Part shown: one piece after another, positions 32,161-43,999 of the stretch
How positions within the stretch are numbered: position 1 is the stretch's first letter
Layout: each line of letters opens with the position of its first letter
Assembly: GCA_903901045.1 (NCBI GenBank)
Contig: CAIUPP010000124.1
Coordinates: 1 to 52,022 of the forward strand
Reading direction: 5' to 3'
Length of the DNA: 52,022 nt
From: an uncultured Planctomycetota bacterium
GTDB taxonomy: Bacteria; Planctomycetota; Brocadiia; CAIUPP01
Notes under the pieces: model-generated
Databases searched by the model: none
What the model was told of the DNA's origin: nothing
What the model saw: the letters and a program-made list of their open reading frames with translations, nothing else
Position numbers and translations under genes: made by a program

Positions 32161-32190
32161 TTGCACCGTCCCGGCGCTTTCCGGTATAAT
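32161..32190 (+). promoter_or_regulatory. fusA promoter
   Basis: TTGCAC (32161-32166), 18-base spacer, TATAAT (32185-32190, perfect -10). Transcription would start near 32197, leaving a leader of about 150 bases before fusA. Confidence 0.65.
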
Positions 32191-32347
32191 TCAGGAGTCT
32201 GAGGGCAGCGTGTGATTGCCTCGGTCTTCTGCGTGTGCCGTTCCCTCCGCTGAAGCCGCAGTTCTTCACCCTGAAATGGCGCGGCACTTGTGTCGCCCGC
32301 CATGCAGACTAACAGAAGCTTAACACAGATGGAGACGGAGTTTTCCC

Positions 32348-34444
<2,097 letters not shown>

Positions 34445-34493
34445 TTGTAGATTACTGATTACTGATTTGCGATTTTGACGACCCGACTGACCC

Positions 34494-34598
34494 AACCTTG
34501 CGAAGGCTTGCTTAGCCCTTCGCAAGGTTCTTCATTTGGTAGCTAGCGCCACGTCGAATCCCGAACCTTGCGAAGGTAAGACGAACCTTCGCAAGGTC
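34494..34598. repeat. Two GAACCTTGCGAAGG hairpin elements
   Basis: The first is at 34494-34529 (AACCTTGCGAAGG .. CCTTCGCAAGGTT). The second is at 34563-34598 (GAACCTTGCGAAGG .. CCTTCGCAAGGTC). Both are near-perfect stem-loops downstream of fusA. A member lies at 9931-9968. Just before them, 34448-34475 has GATTACTGATTACTGATTTG, related to the GATTTCT words at 41179. Confidence 0.75.
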
Positions 34599-34636
34599 TT
34601 CGATCTAAACGGACGCCCCCGCCGCCATCTTTGATC

Positions 34637-34790
34637 GTCATTGCGAAGGAGGCGCGCCACGCCCGCCCGCGCGCTCTGTCCGGGCGCCGCGCCGACTGCG
34701 GCAATCTTCCGCTTTCCCAACCCCCCGGCGCGGATGGCCAATCCCGCATTCGCGCGGGTTGAAAAGCAGGAAGATCGCCGCGTTCGCGCC
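34637..34790. repeat. Degenerate GTCATTGCGA-family element
   Basis: It starts GTCATTGCGAAGGAGGCG (34637) and has CGGCAATCTTCCGC and, inverted, GGAAGATCGCCGCG in its interior, as in other members. The right outer arm is not clear. It fills the space before the promoter of the cupin regulator. Confidence 0.5.
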
Positions 34791-34823
34791 GCCAGCCCCC
34801 CGCGCTCCAACACGCCCCGCCCC

Positions 34824-34865
34824 TTGACAAACCGTTTCCTGCAACGATACACTGTTTCCTGCAAC
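34824..34865 (+). promoter_or_regulatory. Promoter with two GTTTCCTGCAAC direct repeats
   Basis: TTGACA (34824-34829), 18-base spacer, TACACT (34848-34853). GTTTCCTGCAAC occurs at 34834-34845 in the spacer and again at 34854-34865 just after the -10. The period is 20 bases (two helical turns). These are probable binding sites of the XRE-cupin regulator encoded directly downstream. Confidence 0.6.
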
Positions 34866-34909
34866 CACACATCCGCACTTCCACTTCAGCAGGAGCGGCG
34901 GCCCTCGCG

Positions 34910-35521
34910 ATGAACGAGCAGACCCTCGGGGCGAATATCCGGCAGCGGCGCGAAGAAGCGGGGATCACCGTGACGGAGCTGGCCCGCCGCGCCGGGCTGA
35001 CCAAGAGCGCGGTATCGAAGATCGAGACGGGCAAGGCCTCGCCCCCCATCTCCACCATCCTGCGCATCGCCCAGGCGCTCAACGTCCCGCTGGCGGAGCT
35101 GTTCACCGAGCCGGAGCCCTCCCTCCCCTTCGCGCTGACGCGCGCCGGCGAGGGGCACATCATCACCCGTGACGGCAGCCGCTTCGGCTACTCCTACGAA
35201 GGGCTCGCCCTCGACATGAAGCGCAAGGCCGCCGAGCCGTTCCTGCTGACCATCCGCCCCGGCGACCCGCAGGGCGCCTTCAAGCACGGCGGCGAGGAGT
35301 TCGTTTACATGCTCTCCGGGCAGATGGAGTTCTGCGTCGGCAAGCAGAAGCTGCGGCTGGGGCGCGGCGACGCGCTCTACTTCAACCCCTCGCACCCCCA
35401 CAGCACGCGCATCATCGGCAAGAAGCCCGCCCGCTTCCTCTGCCTGTTCGTCCAGGGGACCGGGGAATTCCGCGCCCGTCGGGAAGGCGCGCACTCCCGC
35501 AAGAAGAGGAGGACGTCATGA
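34910..35521 (+). CDS. XRE-family regulator with C-terminal cupin domain
   Basis: A 203-residue regulator. The N-terminal HTH_3 domain (about 8-65, IRQRREEAGITVTELARRAGLTKSAVSKIETGKA) precedes a cupin_2 domain (about 110-185, FKHGGEEFVYMLSGQMEF then LYFNPSHPHSTRI), which probably senses a small metabolite. It is the first gene of an operon with an SDR, a CoA transferase and a thiolase. Its stop overlaps the SDR start (ATGA). Two direct repeats over the promoter are likely operators, which implies autoregulation and control of ketoacid use. Such regulators often govern amino-acid, polyamine or acyl-CoA genes. Confidence 0.9.
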   Translation: MNEQTLGANIRQRREEAGITVTELARRAGLTKSAVSKIETGKASPPISTILRIAQALNVPLAELFTEPEPSLPFALTRAGEGHIITRDGSRFGYSYEGLALDMKRKAAEPFLLTIRPGDPQGAFKHGGEEFVYMLSGQMEFCVGKQKLRLGRGDALYFNPSHPHSTRIIGKKPARFLCLFVQGTGEFRARREGAHSRKKRRTS

Positions 35522-36264
35522 TTCAGATCGACCTGACGGGGAAAGTGGCCGTCGTCACCGGCGCCAGCCAGGGGCTGGGGGAGACGACGGCGCGCCTGCT
35601 GCACCGCGCCGGCGCGACGGTGGTGGTGAATTACGTGGAGATGGGGACGAACCAAGCGAACGCGCAGCGCATCGTCGCGGAACTCGGCGAGCGCGCCGTG
35701 GCCATCGAGGCCGATGTCCGCTCGCCGGAGCGCGTCGAGGCGATGTTCGACCAGGCGGTCCGCGCGTTCGGCGGGGTGGACATCGTCGTGAACAACGCGG
35801 GGATCATTCGCGACCGCACGGTGAAGAAGATGTCCCCCGCGGAATGGCAGCAGGTGATCGACACGAACCTCACGGGGGTGTTCAACGTCTGCAAGGCGGC
35901 GTCCGAGCGGCTGCGCGAGAATGGGCGCATCGTGAACCTCGCCTCCATTGCCGGAGTGGTCGGCTTCTTCGGCCAGGCCAACTACGCCGCGGCCAAGGCG
36001 GGGGTGATCGCGCTGACCAAGGTGCTTAGCCGCGAACTGGCGCGCAAGAAGATCACCGTCAACGCCGTCGCTCCCGGCGTGGTGTTGACGGAGATGGGCA
36101 AGTCGATTCCCGAGGAGGTGCGCGCGACGATGCTCGCCAACATCCCGCTGGCGCGCTTCGGCGAGCCGCAGGAAATCTCCAACGCCATCCTCTTCCTCAG
36201 CAGCGACCTGAGCGCCTACATCACCGGGCAGACGATCCACGTCAACGGCGGATGGATTGGATGA
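35518..36264 (+). CDS. SDR-family 3-oxoacyl-ACP/3-hydroxyacyl reductase (FabG-like)
   Basis: A 248-residue classical short-chain dehydrogenase. The nucleotide motif TGASQGLG is at 14-21, NNAG at 92-95, Asn117, and the catalytic triad Ser143, Tyr156 and Lys160 (YAAAK). Length and motifs fit FabG. Its place in an operon with a CoA transferase and a thiolase, rather than in a fatty-acid operon, suggests a (R)-3-hydroxyacid or 3-hydroxyacyl-CoA oxidoreductase. Start overlaps the regulator stop by four bases. The substrate cannot be read from sequence. Confidence 0.88.
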   Translation: MIQIDLTGKVAVVTGASQGLGETTARLLHRAGATVVVNYVEMGTNQANAQRIVAELGERAVAIEADVRSPERVEAMFDQAVRAFGGVDIVVNNAGIIRDRTVKKMSPAEWQQVIDTNLTGVFNVCKAASERLRENGRIVNLASIAGVVGFFGQANYAAAKAGVIALTKVLSRELARKKITVNAVAPGVVLTEMGKSIPEEVRATMLANIPLARFGEPQEISNAILFLSSDLSAYITGQTIHVNGGWIG

Positions 36265-36267
36265 ACG

Positions 36268-37824
36268 ATGGCCACCACCACCTGCCGTGAGAAACTGTGC
36301 AGCGCGGCCGAAGCGGTCGGCAGAATCCGCGACGGCCAGACCGTGGCGTGCGGCGGGTTCATCGGCTCGGGCCACCCCGAGGCGCTGACGGCCGCGCTGG
36401 AGAAGCGTTTCCTGGCCACCGGCGCGCCGCGCGACCTGACGCTGCTGTACGCCGCGGGACAGGGGGACGGCAAGGATCGCGGCATGAACCACCTCGCGCA
36501 CGAGGGGTTGCTGCGGCGGGTGATCGGCGGGCACTGGGGACTCGCCCCGCGACTCGGCAAACTGGCCATCGAGAACAAAGTGGAGGCGTACAACTTCCCG
36601 CAGGGGGTCGTCTGCCAGCTCTACCGCGACATCGCCGCGGGCCGGCCCGGCTGCATTACGCACGTCGGGCTGGGGACGTTCATCGACCCGATCCATGACG
36701 GCGGGCGGCTGAACTCGCGCACCGTGGAGGCGCTGGTCGAGCGCGTGGAGATCGGCGGCAAAATCTGGCTCTGGTACAAATCGCTGCCCATCCACGTCGG
36801 CCTGATCCGCGCCACCGCCGCCGACCCGCACGGCAACCTGATCATGGACGAGGAAACCCTCATCGGCGACGTGCTGGCCATCGCCCAGGCCGCCCACAAC
36901 AGCGGCGGCATCGTGCTGGCGCAGGTGAAGCGGCTGCTCAACAAGGCGGCGATGCCCCACCAGGTGCGTGTGCCGGGAATTCTGGTGGACTGCATCACGC
37001 TGGCGGAGGCGCACGAGCACGATCAGACCTTTGCGGAGACGTTCAACGCCGCCTACGTCTCTCCCGCGCCGGAGGGGGATTACCACCCCGTCGAGCCGCT
37101 GCCGATGGATGAGCGGCGGCTCATCGCCGCGCGCGCGTGCGACGAACTCCCGGAGGGGGCCATCGCCAACCTCGGCATCGGAATGCCCGAAGGGATCGCC
37201 CGCATCGCGGGGGAGCGCGGCCTGCTGAGCCGGTTCACCCTGACGGTGGAGAGCGGCCCCATCGGCGGAATGCCCGCCGCCGGCCTGAGCTTCGGCGCCT
37301 CCACACACCCGCAGGCCATCGTGGACCAGCCGGCGCAATTCGATTTCTACGACGGGCGCGCGCTCGATTTCGCGGCGCTGGGCGCGGCGGAGATCGACCG
37401 CGAGGGGAACGTCAACGTCTCCAAGTTCGGACCGCGCGTGGCCGGCGTGGGAGGATTCGTGAACATCACCCAGACCGCCCGCAAGCTGGTGTTCTGCGGC
37501 ACGTTCACCGCGGGCGGGCTGGAGGTGGCGGTGGAGGCGGGGAGGCTGCGGATCGTCCGGGAGGGGAAAATCCGCAAGTTTGTCGAGTGCGTGGAGCATC
37601 TCTCCTTCAGCGCCGGTCGCTCGCGCGAGGTCGGGCAGGATGTCCTTTACATCACCGAGCGCTGCGTCTTCCGGCTGGTGAAGGAGGGGCTGCAACTGAT
37701 CGAATTGGCGCCGGGGATCGACCTGGAGAGCCAGGTGGTCGCGCTGATGGCATTCCGTCCGATCATCAAGGAGGTGCGCCCGATGCCGCTGCATCTGGCG
37801 GGCGCGGGAGGAACGCATGGCTGA
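36268..37824 (+). CDS. Acyl-CoA:ketoacid/acetate CoA transferase, fused alpha-beta
   Basis: A 518-residue family I CoA transferase with both halves in one chain. The N-terminal half (about 1-270) has the oxyanion-type [16 protein letters not shown] and [11 protein letters not shown]. The C-terminal half carries [16 protein letters not shown] and the catalytic Glu328 in TVESGPIGG. The enzyme moves CoA between acids such as acetate, acetoacetate or a 3-hydroxyacid. It starts three bases after the SDR and overlaps the thiolase start by eight bases. With these partners it would activate acetoacetate-like acids for thiolysis. It also resembles propionate CoA-transferase, so the acid is uncertain. 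Confidence 0.9.
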   Translation: MATTTCREKLCSAAEAVGRIRDGQTVACGGFIGSGHPEALTAALEKRFLATGAPRDLTLLYAAGQGDGKDRGMNHLAHEGLLRRVIGGHWGLAPRLGKLAIENKVEAYNFPQGVVCQLYRDIAAGRPGCITHVGLGTFIDPIHDGGRLNSRTVEALVERVEIGGKIWLWYKSLPIHVGLIRATAADPHGNLIMDEETLIGDVLAIAQAAHNSGGIVLAQVKRLLNKAAMPHQVRVPGILVDCITLAEAHEHDQTFAETFNAAYVSPAPEGDYHPVEPLPMDERRLIAARACDELPEGAIANLGIGMPEGIARIAGERGLLSRFTLTVESGPIGGMPAAGLSFGASTHPQAIVDQPAQFDFYDGRALDFAALGAAEIDREGNVNVSKFGPRVAGVGGFVNITQTARKLVFCGTFTAGGLEVAVEAGRLRIVREGKIRKFVECVEHLSFSAGRSREVGQDVLYITERCVFRLVKEGLQLIELAPGIDLESQVVALMAFRPIIKEVRPMPLHLAGAGGTHG

Positions 37825-38971
37825 TCGCATCTGCATCGTCGCGGCGCGGCGCACTCCGCAGGGGAGGCTCCTGGGGGCGCTGGCGGAGCACAGCGCCGTC
37901 GCGCTGGCCGAGCATGCGACGCGCCCGCTGCTCGAAGTGGTCCCCCCCGGGCAGGTGGACCTGGTGATCGTGGGGAACATCCTCTCCGCGGGCCAGGGGA
38001 TGAACATGGCGCGCCAGGTGGCGCTGGGGGTGGGCGTGCCCATTCACGCCCCGGCGTACACCGTCAATATGATGTGCGGCTCCGGCATGCAGGCCGCGGC
38101 GCTCGCGGCGCAGGCGATTGTGGCCGGGGAGGCCGATGTCGTTCTGGCCGGCGGCGCGGAATCCATGAGCAACGCCCCCTACCTGCTCGAACGCGCGCGG
38201 ACGGGGTACCGCCTGGGGGATGGAAAGCTGGTGGATGCCATCCTGCGCGATGGATTGGTGGACAACCGGCTGGAGGAGCACATGGCGCTCAACGCCGAGC
38301 GGCTGGCCGGCGAGTGCAAAGTGACCCGGCAGGAGCAGGATGAGTTCGCCCTGCGCAGCCACCGCAAATACTTCGAGGCGCTTGCGGCGGGGCGCTTCGC
38401 CGGCGAGATAGTCCCCATCGGCAAGGTGGAGCGCGATGAGCCTCCCCGCACCGACACATCGCTGGAGAAACTCGCATCGCTCAAACCGCTCTTCAGCACG
38501 CAGGGGACGATCACCGCCGGGAACGCGTCGGGGGTCAACGATGGCGCGGCGATGTTCATCCTCTGCCGCGAGGAGACCGCCCGGAAGCGCGGCTGGCAGC
38601 CCCTGTGCATCCTGAGCGCCTGGGCGGCGGTCGGCTGCGACCCGCGCGCGATGGGCTTGGGGCCGGTGCACGCCGCGCGCAAGCTGTGCGATCGCGCCGG
38701 CTGCAAGCTGGAGCAGTTCGATACGATTGAGCTCAATGAGGCCTTCGCGGCGCAGGCGCTGGCCTGCCTTCGCCAATGGTCCCCCGAGGTAGGGGCGCGC
38801 GTCAACCCCGATGGCGGCGCCATCGCCATGGGGCATCCCATCGCCGCCAGCGGCGCGCGGCTGATCGTCCACCTCGCCCACCGCATCCGCCGCGGCGAAA
38901 CCCGACGCGGCCTGGCCGCTCTCTGCGTCGGCGGCGGCATGGGAATCGCCGTCGCGCTGGAGACCTGCTAG
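37817..38971 (+). CDS. Acetyl-CoA C-acetyltransferase (thiolase)
   Basis: A 384-residue thiolase that cleaves acetoacetyl-CoA to two acetyl-CoA or runs in reverse. Catalytic residues are Cys87 (MCGSGMQ), His340 (GHPIAASGA) and Cys370 (CVGGGMG), with NEAFAAQ and the substrate-loop segment intact. It is the last gene of the regulator-SDR-CoA transferase-thiolase operon, so a degradative role in 3-hydroxybutyrate/acetoacetate use is favoured over polyester synthesis; no phaC or phaB-phaC neighbour is present. It ends nine bases before a hairpin element that separates it from rho. Confidence 0.93.
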   Translation: MADRICIVAARRTPQGRLLGALAEHSAVALAEHATRPLLEVVPPGQVDLVIVGNILSAGQGMNMARQVALGVGVPIHAPAYTVNMMCGSGMQAAALAAQAIVAGEADVVLAGGAESMSNAPYLLERARTGYRLGDGKLVDAILRDGLVDNRLEEHMALNAERLAGECKVTRQEQDEFALRSHRKYFEALAAGRFAGEIVPIGKVERDEPPRTDTSLEKLASLKPLFSTQGTITAGNASGVNDGAAMFILCREETARKRGWQPLCILSAWAAVGCDPRAMGLGPVHAARKLCDRAGCKLEQFDTIELNEAFAAQALACLRQWSPEVGARVNPDGGAIAMGHPIAASGARLIVHLAHRIRRGETRRGLAALCVGGGMGIAVALETC

Positions 38972-38979
38972 AAGCAAAT

Positions 38980-39063
38980 AAGTCGGGACACAATACTTTC
39001 TGCGCCAGTCAAACCATTGCGCGGCAACGGTTTAGCGTTTTGCAAAGTATTATGTCCCGACTT
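38980..39063. terminator. 84-bp bipartite hairpin between convergent thiolase and rho genes
   Basis: AAGTCGGGACACAATACTTT (38980-38999) pairs with 39044-39063 with one mismatch. An inner stem AAACCATTGC/GCAACGGTTT (39011-39033) closes a short loop. T and A runs flank it, so it can end transcription in both directions. The long ordered stem also resembles a small mobile hairpin element. Confidence 0.65.
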
Positions 39064-39069
39064 TTCGTC

Positions 39070-40542
39070 TTACGGGTTCAGGTTCAGCGCCTTCAGGAAC
39101 TCCTCGTTGCTCTTGCTGCGGGCGATGCGGTCGCGCAGCAGTTCCATCGCTTCGATCATCGGCATTTCGCTCAGCACGCGGCGAAGCACCCAGATGCGCT
39201 TCTGCTCCTCGGCGGTGAGCAGCAGTTCCTCCTTGCGGGTGCCGGAGCGCTCGATGTCGATGGCCGGGAAAATGCGGCGCTCGACGACGCGGCGATCCAG
39301 GTGCAGGTCCATGTTGCCGGTCGCCTTGAACTCTTCAAAAATGACTTCGTCCATTCGGCTGCCGGTATCGATGAGGCAGGTGCCCAGGATGGTGAGCGAG
39401 CCCCCCTCCTCGACGTTACGGGCGGAGCCGAAGAAGCGCTTCGGCTTCTGGAGCGCGTTGGAGTCCACGCCGCCGGAGAGGATCTTGCCGCTGTGCGGCA
39501 CTTCCGCGTTGTACGCGCGGCCCAGGCGCGTGATCGAGTCCATCAGGATGACCACGTCGCGGCCGTACTCGACCAGGCGGCGCGCTTTCTCGATGACCAT
39601 CTCGGAGACTTGGCAGTGGCGGCTGGTAGGCTCGTCGAAGGTGGAGCTGACGACCTCCCCCTTGACGGAGCGCTCCATGTCGGTCACTTCCTCGGGGCGC
39701 TCGGCGATGAGCAGGACGATAAGGTTGACCTCCGGGTGGTTCTGCGCGATGGCCTGAGCCATCTTCTGGATCAGCACGGTCTTGCCGGTGCGCGGCGGGG
39801 CGACGATGAGCCCGCGCTGCCCCTTGCCGATCGGGGTGATGAGGTCCACGATGCGCATGTCCACGTTCTTCGCGTCGGTCTCCAGGTGCAGCCGCTCCTG
39901 CGGGTAGAGCGGGGTGAGTTCGTCGAACGGAATCTTCTCATGCACCTTCTCGGGGGATTCGTGGTTGATCGCCTCGACGCGCAGGAGGGCGAAGTAGCGC
40001 TCGCCATCCTTGGGGGGCCGGATCTGCCCCTGGACGATGGAGCCGGTCTTGATCCCGAAACGGCGGATCTGCGAGGGGCTGATGTAGATGTCGTCCGGGC
40101 AGGGGAGATAATTGTAGTCGGGGCTGCGCAGGAAGCCGAAGCCGTCGGGAAGCACTTCGAGCACCCCTTCGCCGTACATCAGGCCGTTCTTGGTGCAGCG
40201 CTCCTTGAGTATCTTGAAGAGCAGGTCCTGCTTGTTGAGCTGGGAGTATTCGGTGAGGTTCTCCAGCTTGGCGGTGTCGCGCAGTTCCTTGATGGTCATG
40301 TGCTGCAGGTCGGCGATGAAGAGGCGGTCGCTTCCGCCGGCGACGCGCGACTGCTCGGCGGCCTGTTCGGCTGCGCGCTCCTCGGCCTCCTCCGAGCGCG
40401 CAGCGGGCTGCGCCTGCATCTGCTGCGGCGGCTGAGGCTGTGCCTGCGGCTGCGGCCGGGGCTGGGACTGCGGCTGAGAGCGCGGGTCGCGCCGGCCGCG
40501 CGGCTCCTCTCCGTTTCCTCCTGCGTTTCGTTGTCTGGACAT
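39070..40542 (-). CDS. rho: Transcription termination factor Rho
   Basis: A 490-residue hexameric RNA helicase. The N-terminal 60 residues are low-complexity and rich in Gln, Pro and Arg. The Rho N-domain ([29 protein letters not shown]), the cold-shock-like RNA-binding domain ([30 protein letters not shown]) and the RecA-like ATPase follow, with Walker A APPRTGKT and [15 protein letters not shown]. The start at 40542 is chosen because GGAGGAG lies seven bases upstream; in-frame ATGs at 40575, 40581 and 40596 would overlap coaE. It is downstream of polA and coaE on the same strand. Confidence 0.94.
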   Translation of the reverse strand: MSRQRNAGGNGEEPRGRRDPRSQPQSQPRPQPQAQPQPPQQMQAQPAARSEEAEERAAEQAAEQSRVAGGSDRLFIADLQHMTIKELRDTAKLENLTEYSQLNKQDLLFKILKERCTKNGLMYGEGVLEVLPDGFGFLRSPDYNYLPCPDDIYISPSQIRRFGIKTGSIVQGQIRPPKDGERYFALLRVEAINHESPEKVHEKIPFDELTPLYPQERLHLETDAKNVDMRIVDLITPIGKGQRGLIVAPPRTGKTVLIQKMAQAIAQNHPEVNLIVLLIAERPEEVTDMERSVKGEVVSSTFDEPTSRHCQVSEMVIEKARRLVEYGRDVVILMDSITRLGRAYNAEVPHSGKILSGGVDSNALQKPKRFFGSARNVEEGGSLTILGTCLIDTGSRMDEVIFEEFKATGNMDLHLDRRVVERRIFPAIDIERSGTRKEELLLTAEEQKRIWVLRRVLSEMPMIEAMELLRDRIARSKSNEEFLKALNLNP

Positions 40543-40580
40543 TCTGTCTCCTCCTGCCGGTCTCCTTGGGTTCATCGCCA

Positions 40581-41222
40581 TTACTGTCTCTTCCATTCCT
40601 GAAATAAAGACTGGACCTGTTCGAAGGTCTCCGATTCCTCTCCGTCATTGCGCACCACCGCGTCCGCGCGGCGGCGTTTCTGCGCCAGAGGGACCTGATG
40701 CGCCTCGCGGCGGGCCAGTTCCCCCGGTTCCCATCCTCGGACCGAAGTCGCGCGGCGGGCGCGCGCCTCGGGCCCGGCTTCCACAAACAGCAGAGCGTCG
40801 CACCAGGAGTGCGTCTCCCCTTCGAGCAGCAGCGGCGCGTCAATCACGATGAGCGGGACGGCGGCGTCGGCCAGCGCGCGGTCCAACTGCGCGCGCATCT
40901 CGCGGAGGATCGGCGGGTGAATCCAGCCGATCAGCTTCTTGAGCTTCTCCGCGTCGCCGAAGACCAGCCGGCCGATCCTGGCGCGATCGGGGAAACCGTC
41001 CGCGCCGAACAGCGCCTCTCCCCATTCGCGGCGAACGGCCTCGGCGACCGCCGGGGTGCGGAGCATCTCCTTCGCAATCGCGTCCGCGTCGATCACCACC
41101 GCGCCCAGCCGCTCGAACAGCCGCGCCACCGTGCTCTTGCCCGAGGCGATGCCGCCGACCAGTCCGATGACGGCGGGCGATTTCTGATTTCTGATTTCTG
41201 ATTTCTGATTCGCGATTGTCAT
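40581..41222 (-). CDS. coaE: Dephospho-CoA kinase
   Basis: A 213-residue P-loop kinase for the last step of coenzyme A synthesis. Walker A is [12 protein letters not shown], then [22 protein letters not shown] and [10 protein letters not shown]. The N-terminus before IGLVGG is unusual: residues 3-15 ([13 protein letters not shown]) are encoded by four tandem GATTTCT heptamers and their GATTCGCGATT extension, a low-complexity repeat whose inverse partner lies over the polA stop. No start codon exists closer to the conserved core, so the repeat-derived tail should be translated. A GTG at 41246 is an alternative start. Neither start has a strong ribosome site. Confidence 0.88.
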   Translation of the reverse strand: MTIANQKSEIRNQKSPAVIGLVGGIASGKSTVARLFERLGAVVIDADAIAKEMLRTPAVAEAVRREWGEALFGADGFPDRARIGRLVFGDAEKLKKLIGWIHPPILREMRAQLDRALADAAVPLIVIDAPLLLEGETHSWCDALLFVEAGPEARARRATSVRGWEPGELARREAHQVPLAQKRRRADAVVRNDGEESETFEQVQSLFQEWKRQ

Positions 41223-41332
41223 TGGCGCATCACCGTCGTCCGTCACCCATTTGCCGAGATCGAGATTCTCTACTCATCGGGCGCAGACCGTGTGTCTCCT
41301 CCGTCGAATCAGAAATCGCGAATCTGAAATCA
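41179..41332. repeat. GATTTCT heptamer array and its inverted partner
   Basis: Four GATTTCT heptamers (41179-41206) run into GATTCGCGATT (41207-41217). Bases 41314-41332 are the inverse of 41199-41217 with one mismatch. The left arm encodes the CoaE N-terminus, and the right arm contains the polA stop codon. The roughly 100 bases between are intergenic and hold nothing else. Confidence 0.8.
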
Positions 41333-43999
41333 CTTCGCTTCCTGCCAATTCTTCCCGACGGCGACATTCACCTTGATCGGCACGCTCAGCGCGAGGGCGC
41401 CGATCATCTCCGCGCGGACCAGGTCGGTCAGCGCAGCCTGTTCGGACTCGGGCAGGTCGAAAACCAGTTCGTCATGGATTTGCAGGAGCATCCTGGACTT
41501 CATCCGCTCCTCGCGCAGGCGGCGGTGGATGCGGATCATCGCCATCTTGATCATGTCGGCGGCGGTCCCCTGAACGACGGCGTTGACCGCGGCGCGCTCG
41601 GCGAAGGAGCGGACGGCGCGGTTGGCGTCCTCCAGCCCCGGCAGCGGCCTCCGCCGCCCGCACAGCGTGGCGACGCTCCCCGCCCGGTGCGCCTCGGCGA
41701 TGGTGTCGTCGATGAACTTCTTGACGCCGGGGTATTTCTCGAAATAGCCGGTGATGAACTGATCCGCCTCTTTCGGGCTGATGCCCAGTTCGCGCGAGAG
41801 GCCGAAGGGGGTGAGGCCGTATATGATGCCGAAGTTCACCGCCTTGGCGGCGCGGCGCATGACCGGGGTGACCTGCTCCGGCGTGACGTTGTTCACCTGC
41901 GCGGCGACGAACTGGTGGATGTCCAGGTCCTTGGCGAACGCATCGACCAGCGCGGCGTCGCGGCAGATGTGCGCCAGGATGCGCAGCTCGATCTGCGAGT
42001 AGTCGGCCGTCAGGAGCAGACGGTCCGGCCCGGAGGGGACGAACGCCTGCCGGATGCGCTCCCCCACCTCGCTGCGGATGGGGATGTTCTGAAGGTTCGG
42101 GGCGCTGCTGCTGAGCCGCCCCGTCGTGGTGCCGGTCTGGTTGAAGCTGGTGTGAACTCTGCCGGTGGCGGGAATGACCATCTCCGGCAGCGAATCGGCG
42201 TACGTGCTCTTGATCTTCGCCATCTGGCGGTATTCCAGCACGAGGCCGGGCAGCGGGTGCGCGAGGCTCAGTTGCTCAAGCACGTCGCTGTCGGTGCTGA
42301 CGCCCGTCTTGGTGCGCCGCCCCGGCTGGAGGTTGAGTTTTTCGAACAGGATGCGGGAAAGCTGCTTGGTGGAGGCGATGTTGAACTCCTCCCCCGCTTC
42401 CTTGTAGATCTCCTTTTCGATGCGCTCCATCTGCAGCGCGAGCCAGGCGGAGATCTTTTCGAGCACCTTCACATCCAGCGTGATCCCCTGGTACTCCATA
42501 TCCGCCAGCACCGGGATGAGCGGCAATTCGTACCGGTCGAACAGGTCAAGCATCTCTTTTTCGCGCAGGCGCGGCTCGAACAGGTCGGCCAGACGCAGGG
42601 TGATATCGGCGTCGGCGCAGGAGTACTCGCACACCTTGTCGCAGGGGACGCGGTCCATCGTGGTCGCCGTGCGCCCCTTGCCGATGAGGTCGGTGATCGG
42701 GATCATGCGGTAATTGAGGAAATCGGCGGCCAGATCATCCAGGGCGTACCGGCGGCGGTCGGCGTCGAGGATGTAGGCCGCGACCATCGTATCGAAGACG
42801 ATGCCGGCCACTTCGACGCCGTGATTGCGCAGGACGATGGCGTCGTACTTGATGTTCTGGCCCACCTTGCCGATGGCCGGGTCGGTGAGGATGGGGCGCA
42901 GGGCGTCGAGGACGAGCTTCTTGTCCAGCACCTTGTCCCCCATCGGGCCGCGCACCGGCACGTACCAGGACTCGCGCGGCTTCCAACTGAAGGAAAGGCC
43001 GCAGAGTTTGGCGGCCATCGGGGTGGCGCTGGTCGTCTCGGTGTCGAGGGCGAAGCGCTTCTGCGCGCGCAGGAGGCCCAGGAAGTTCTTGAACTTCTCC
43101 TCGGTGTCCACGAGATGGTACTCCGCCTCCTCCTTCGTGGGGGCCCCGGAGACGCTCATCTCAGCGAGAAACTGGCGGAAGCCGAATTTCTGATAGATCG
43201 GAATCATGCGCTCCGGTTCGGCGGGCGCGACGCGCGCGGCGACCAGATCGATTTCCATTGGGACATCCGTATCGATCACCACGAGGCGATGGGAAAGGCG
43301 CGCCAACTCGACGTTCGCGCGCAGCCGCTCGCGCAGGGCGGCGGACTTGACCTGCTCCAGATTCGCCAGGAGGTTCTCCACGCTGCCGAACTGATGCACC
43401 AGGTCGAGCGCCGTTTTCGGGCCGACTTTGGGCACGCCCGGGATATTGTCGGAGGAATCGCCGGCGAGGGCCAGCATCTCGATCACTTGCGCGGGGGTGA
43501 TCGCATCGCGCTCCCGGAGGGTCTCTTCGGTGGTGACCTGCTCCTTGAGAGTGTCCAGCAATGTGACATGCGGTGAGAGCAATTGGCCGGCGTCCTTGTC
43601 GGAGGTGACCAGGACCACGTCGATCCCCTGCGCGGAGAGGCGTTTGGCGACGGTGCCCATCACGTCATCCGCCTCGTACCCCGGCACGGCGTAGACGGGA
43701 ATGCGCATCGCGTCGAGCAGCTCGCGCGCCATGGGAATCTGCACGATGAACTCATCCGGGGGCTTCTGACGGGTGGCTTTGTATTCGGCGTACATTTTGT
43801 GTCGGAAGGTCGGGGCGGGCAGGTCGAAAGCGACCGCGAGGTAGTCGGGGACCCGCTCGCGCAGCAACCTGCGCAGCATGGAGGCGAATCCGAAGACGGC
43901 ATTCGTGGGGCGTCCGTCCGGCCCTGTCAGACCTCTGACCCCGAAGAAGGCGCGATAGAGGTGTGAATGCCCGTCGATCAGGTAGAACTTCTCGGCCAT
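41330..43999 (-). CDS. polA: DNA polymerase I
   Basis: An 889-residue repair and replication polymerase. The 5' nuclease domain (about 1-290) has LIDGHSHLYRAFF, GYEADDVMGT and the helix-hairpin SSDNIPGVPKVGPKTA. The 3'-5' exonuclease domain keeps its acidic residues (FALDTETTS, YSCADADITLRL), so proofreading is probably active. The polymerase domain has LLTADYSQIELRILAH (motif A), AAKAVNFGIIYGLTPFG (motif B) and LLQIHDELVFD (motif C). Its stop codon lies inside a repeat arm. A promoter at 44339-44366 would give a leader of about 330 bases. Confidence 0.96.
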   Translation of the reverse strand: MAEKFYLIDGHSHLYRAFFGVRGLTGPDGRPTNAVFGFASMLRRLLRERVPDYLAVAFDLPAPTFRHKMYAEYKATRQKPPDEFIVQIPMARELLDAMRIPVYAVPGYEADDVMGTVAKRLSAQGIDVVLVTSDKDAGQLLSPHVTLLDTLKEQVTTEETLRERDAITPAQVIEMLALAGDSSDNIPGVPKVGPKTALDLVHQFGSVENLLANLEQVKSAALRERLRANVELARLSHRLVVIDTDVPMEIDLVAARVAPAEPERMIPIYQKFGFRQFLAEMSVSGAPTKEEAEYHLVDTEEKFKNFLGLLRAQKRFALDTETTSATPMAAKLCGLSFSWKPRESWYVPVRGPMGDKVLDKKLVLDALRPILTDPAIGKVGQNIKYDAIVLRNHGVEVAGIVFDTMVAAYILDADRRRYALDDLAADFLNYRMIPITDLIGKGRTATTMDRVPCDKVCEYSCADADITLRLADLFEPRLREKEMLDLFDRYELPLIPVLADMEYQGITLDVKVLEKISAWLALQMERIEKEIYKEAGEEFNIASTKQLSRILFEKLNLQPGRRTKTGVSTDSDVLEQLSLAHPLPGLVLEYRQMAKIKSTYADSLPEMVIPATGRVHTSFNQTGTTTGRLSSSAPNLQNIPIRSEVGERIRQAFVPSGPDRLLLTADYSQIELRILAHICRDAALVDAFAKDLDIHQFVAAQVNNVTPEQVTPVMRRAAKAVNFGIIYGLTPFGLSRELGISPKEADQFITGYFEKYPGVKKFIDDTIAEAHRAGSVATLCGRRRPLPGLEDANRAVRSFAERAAVNAVVQGTAADMIKMAMIRIHRRLREERMKSRMLLQIHDELVFDLPESEQAALTDLVRAEMIGALALSVPIKVNVAVGKNWQEAK

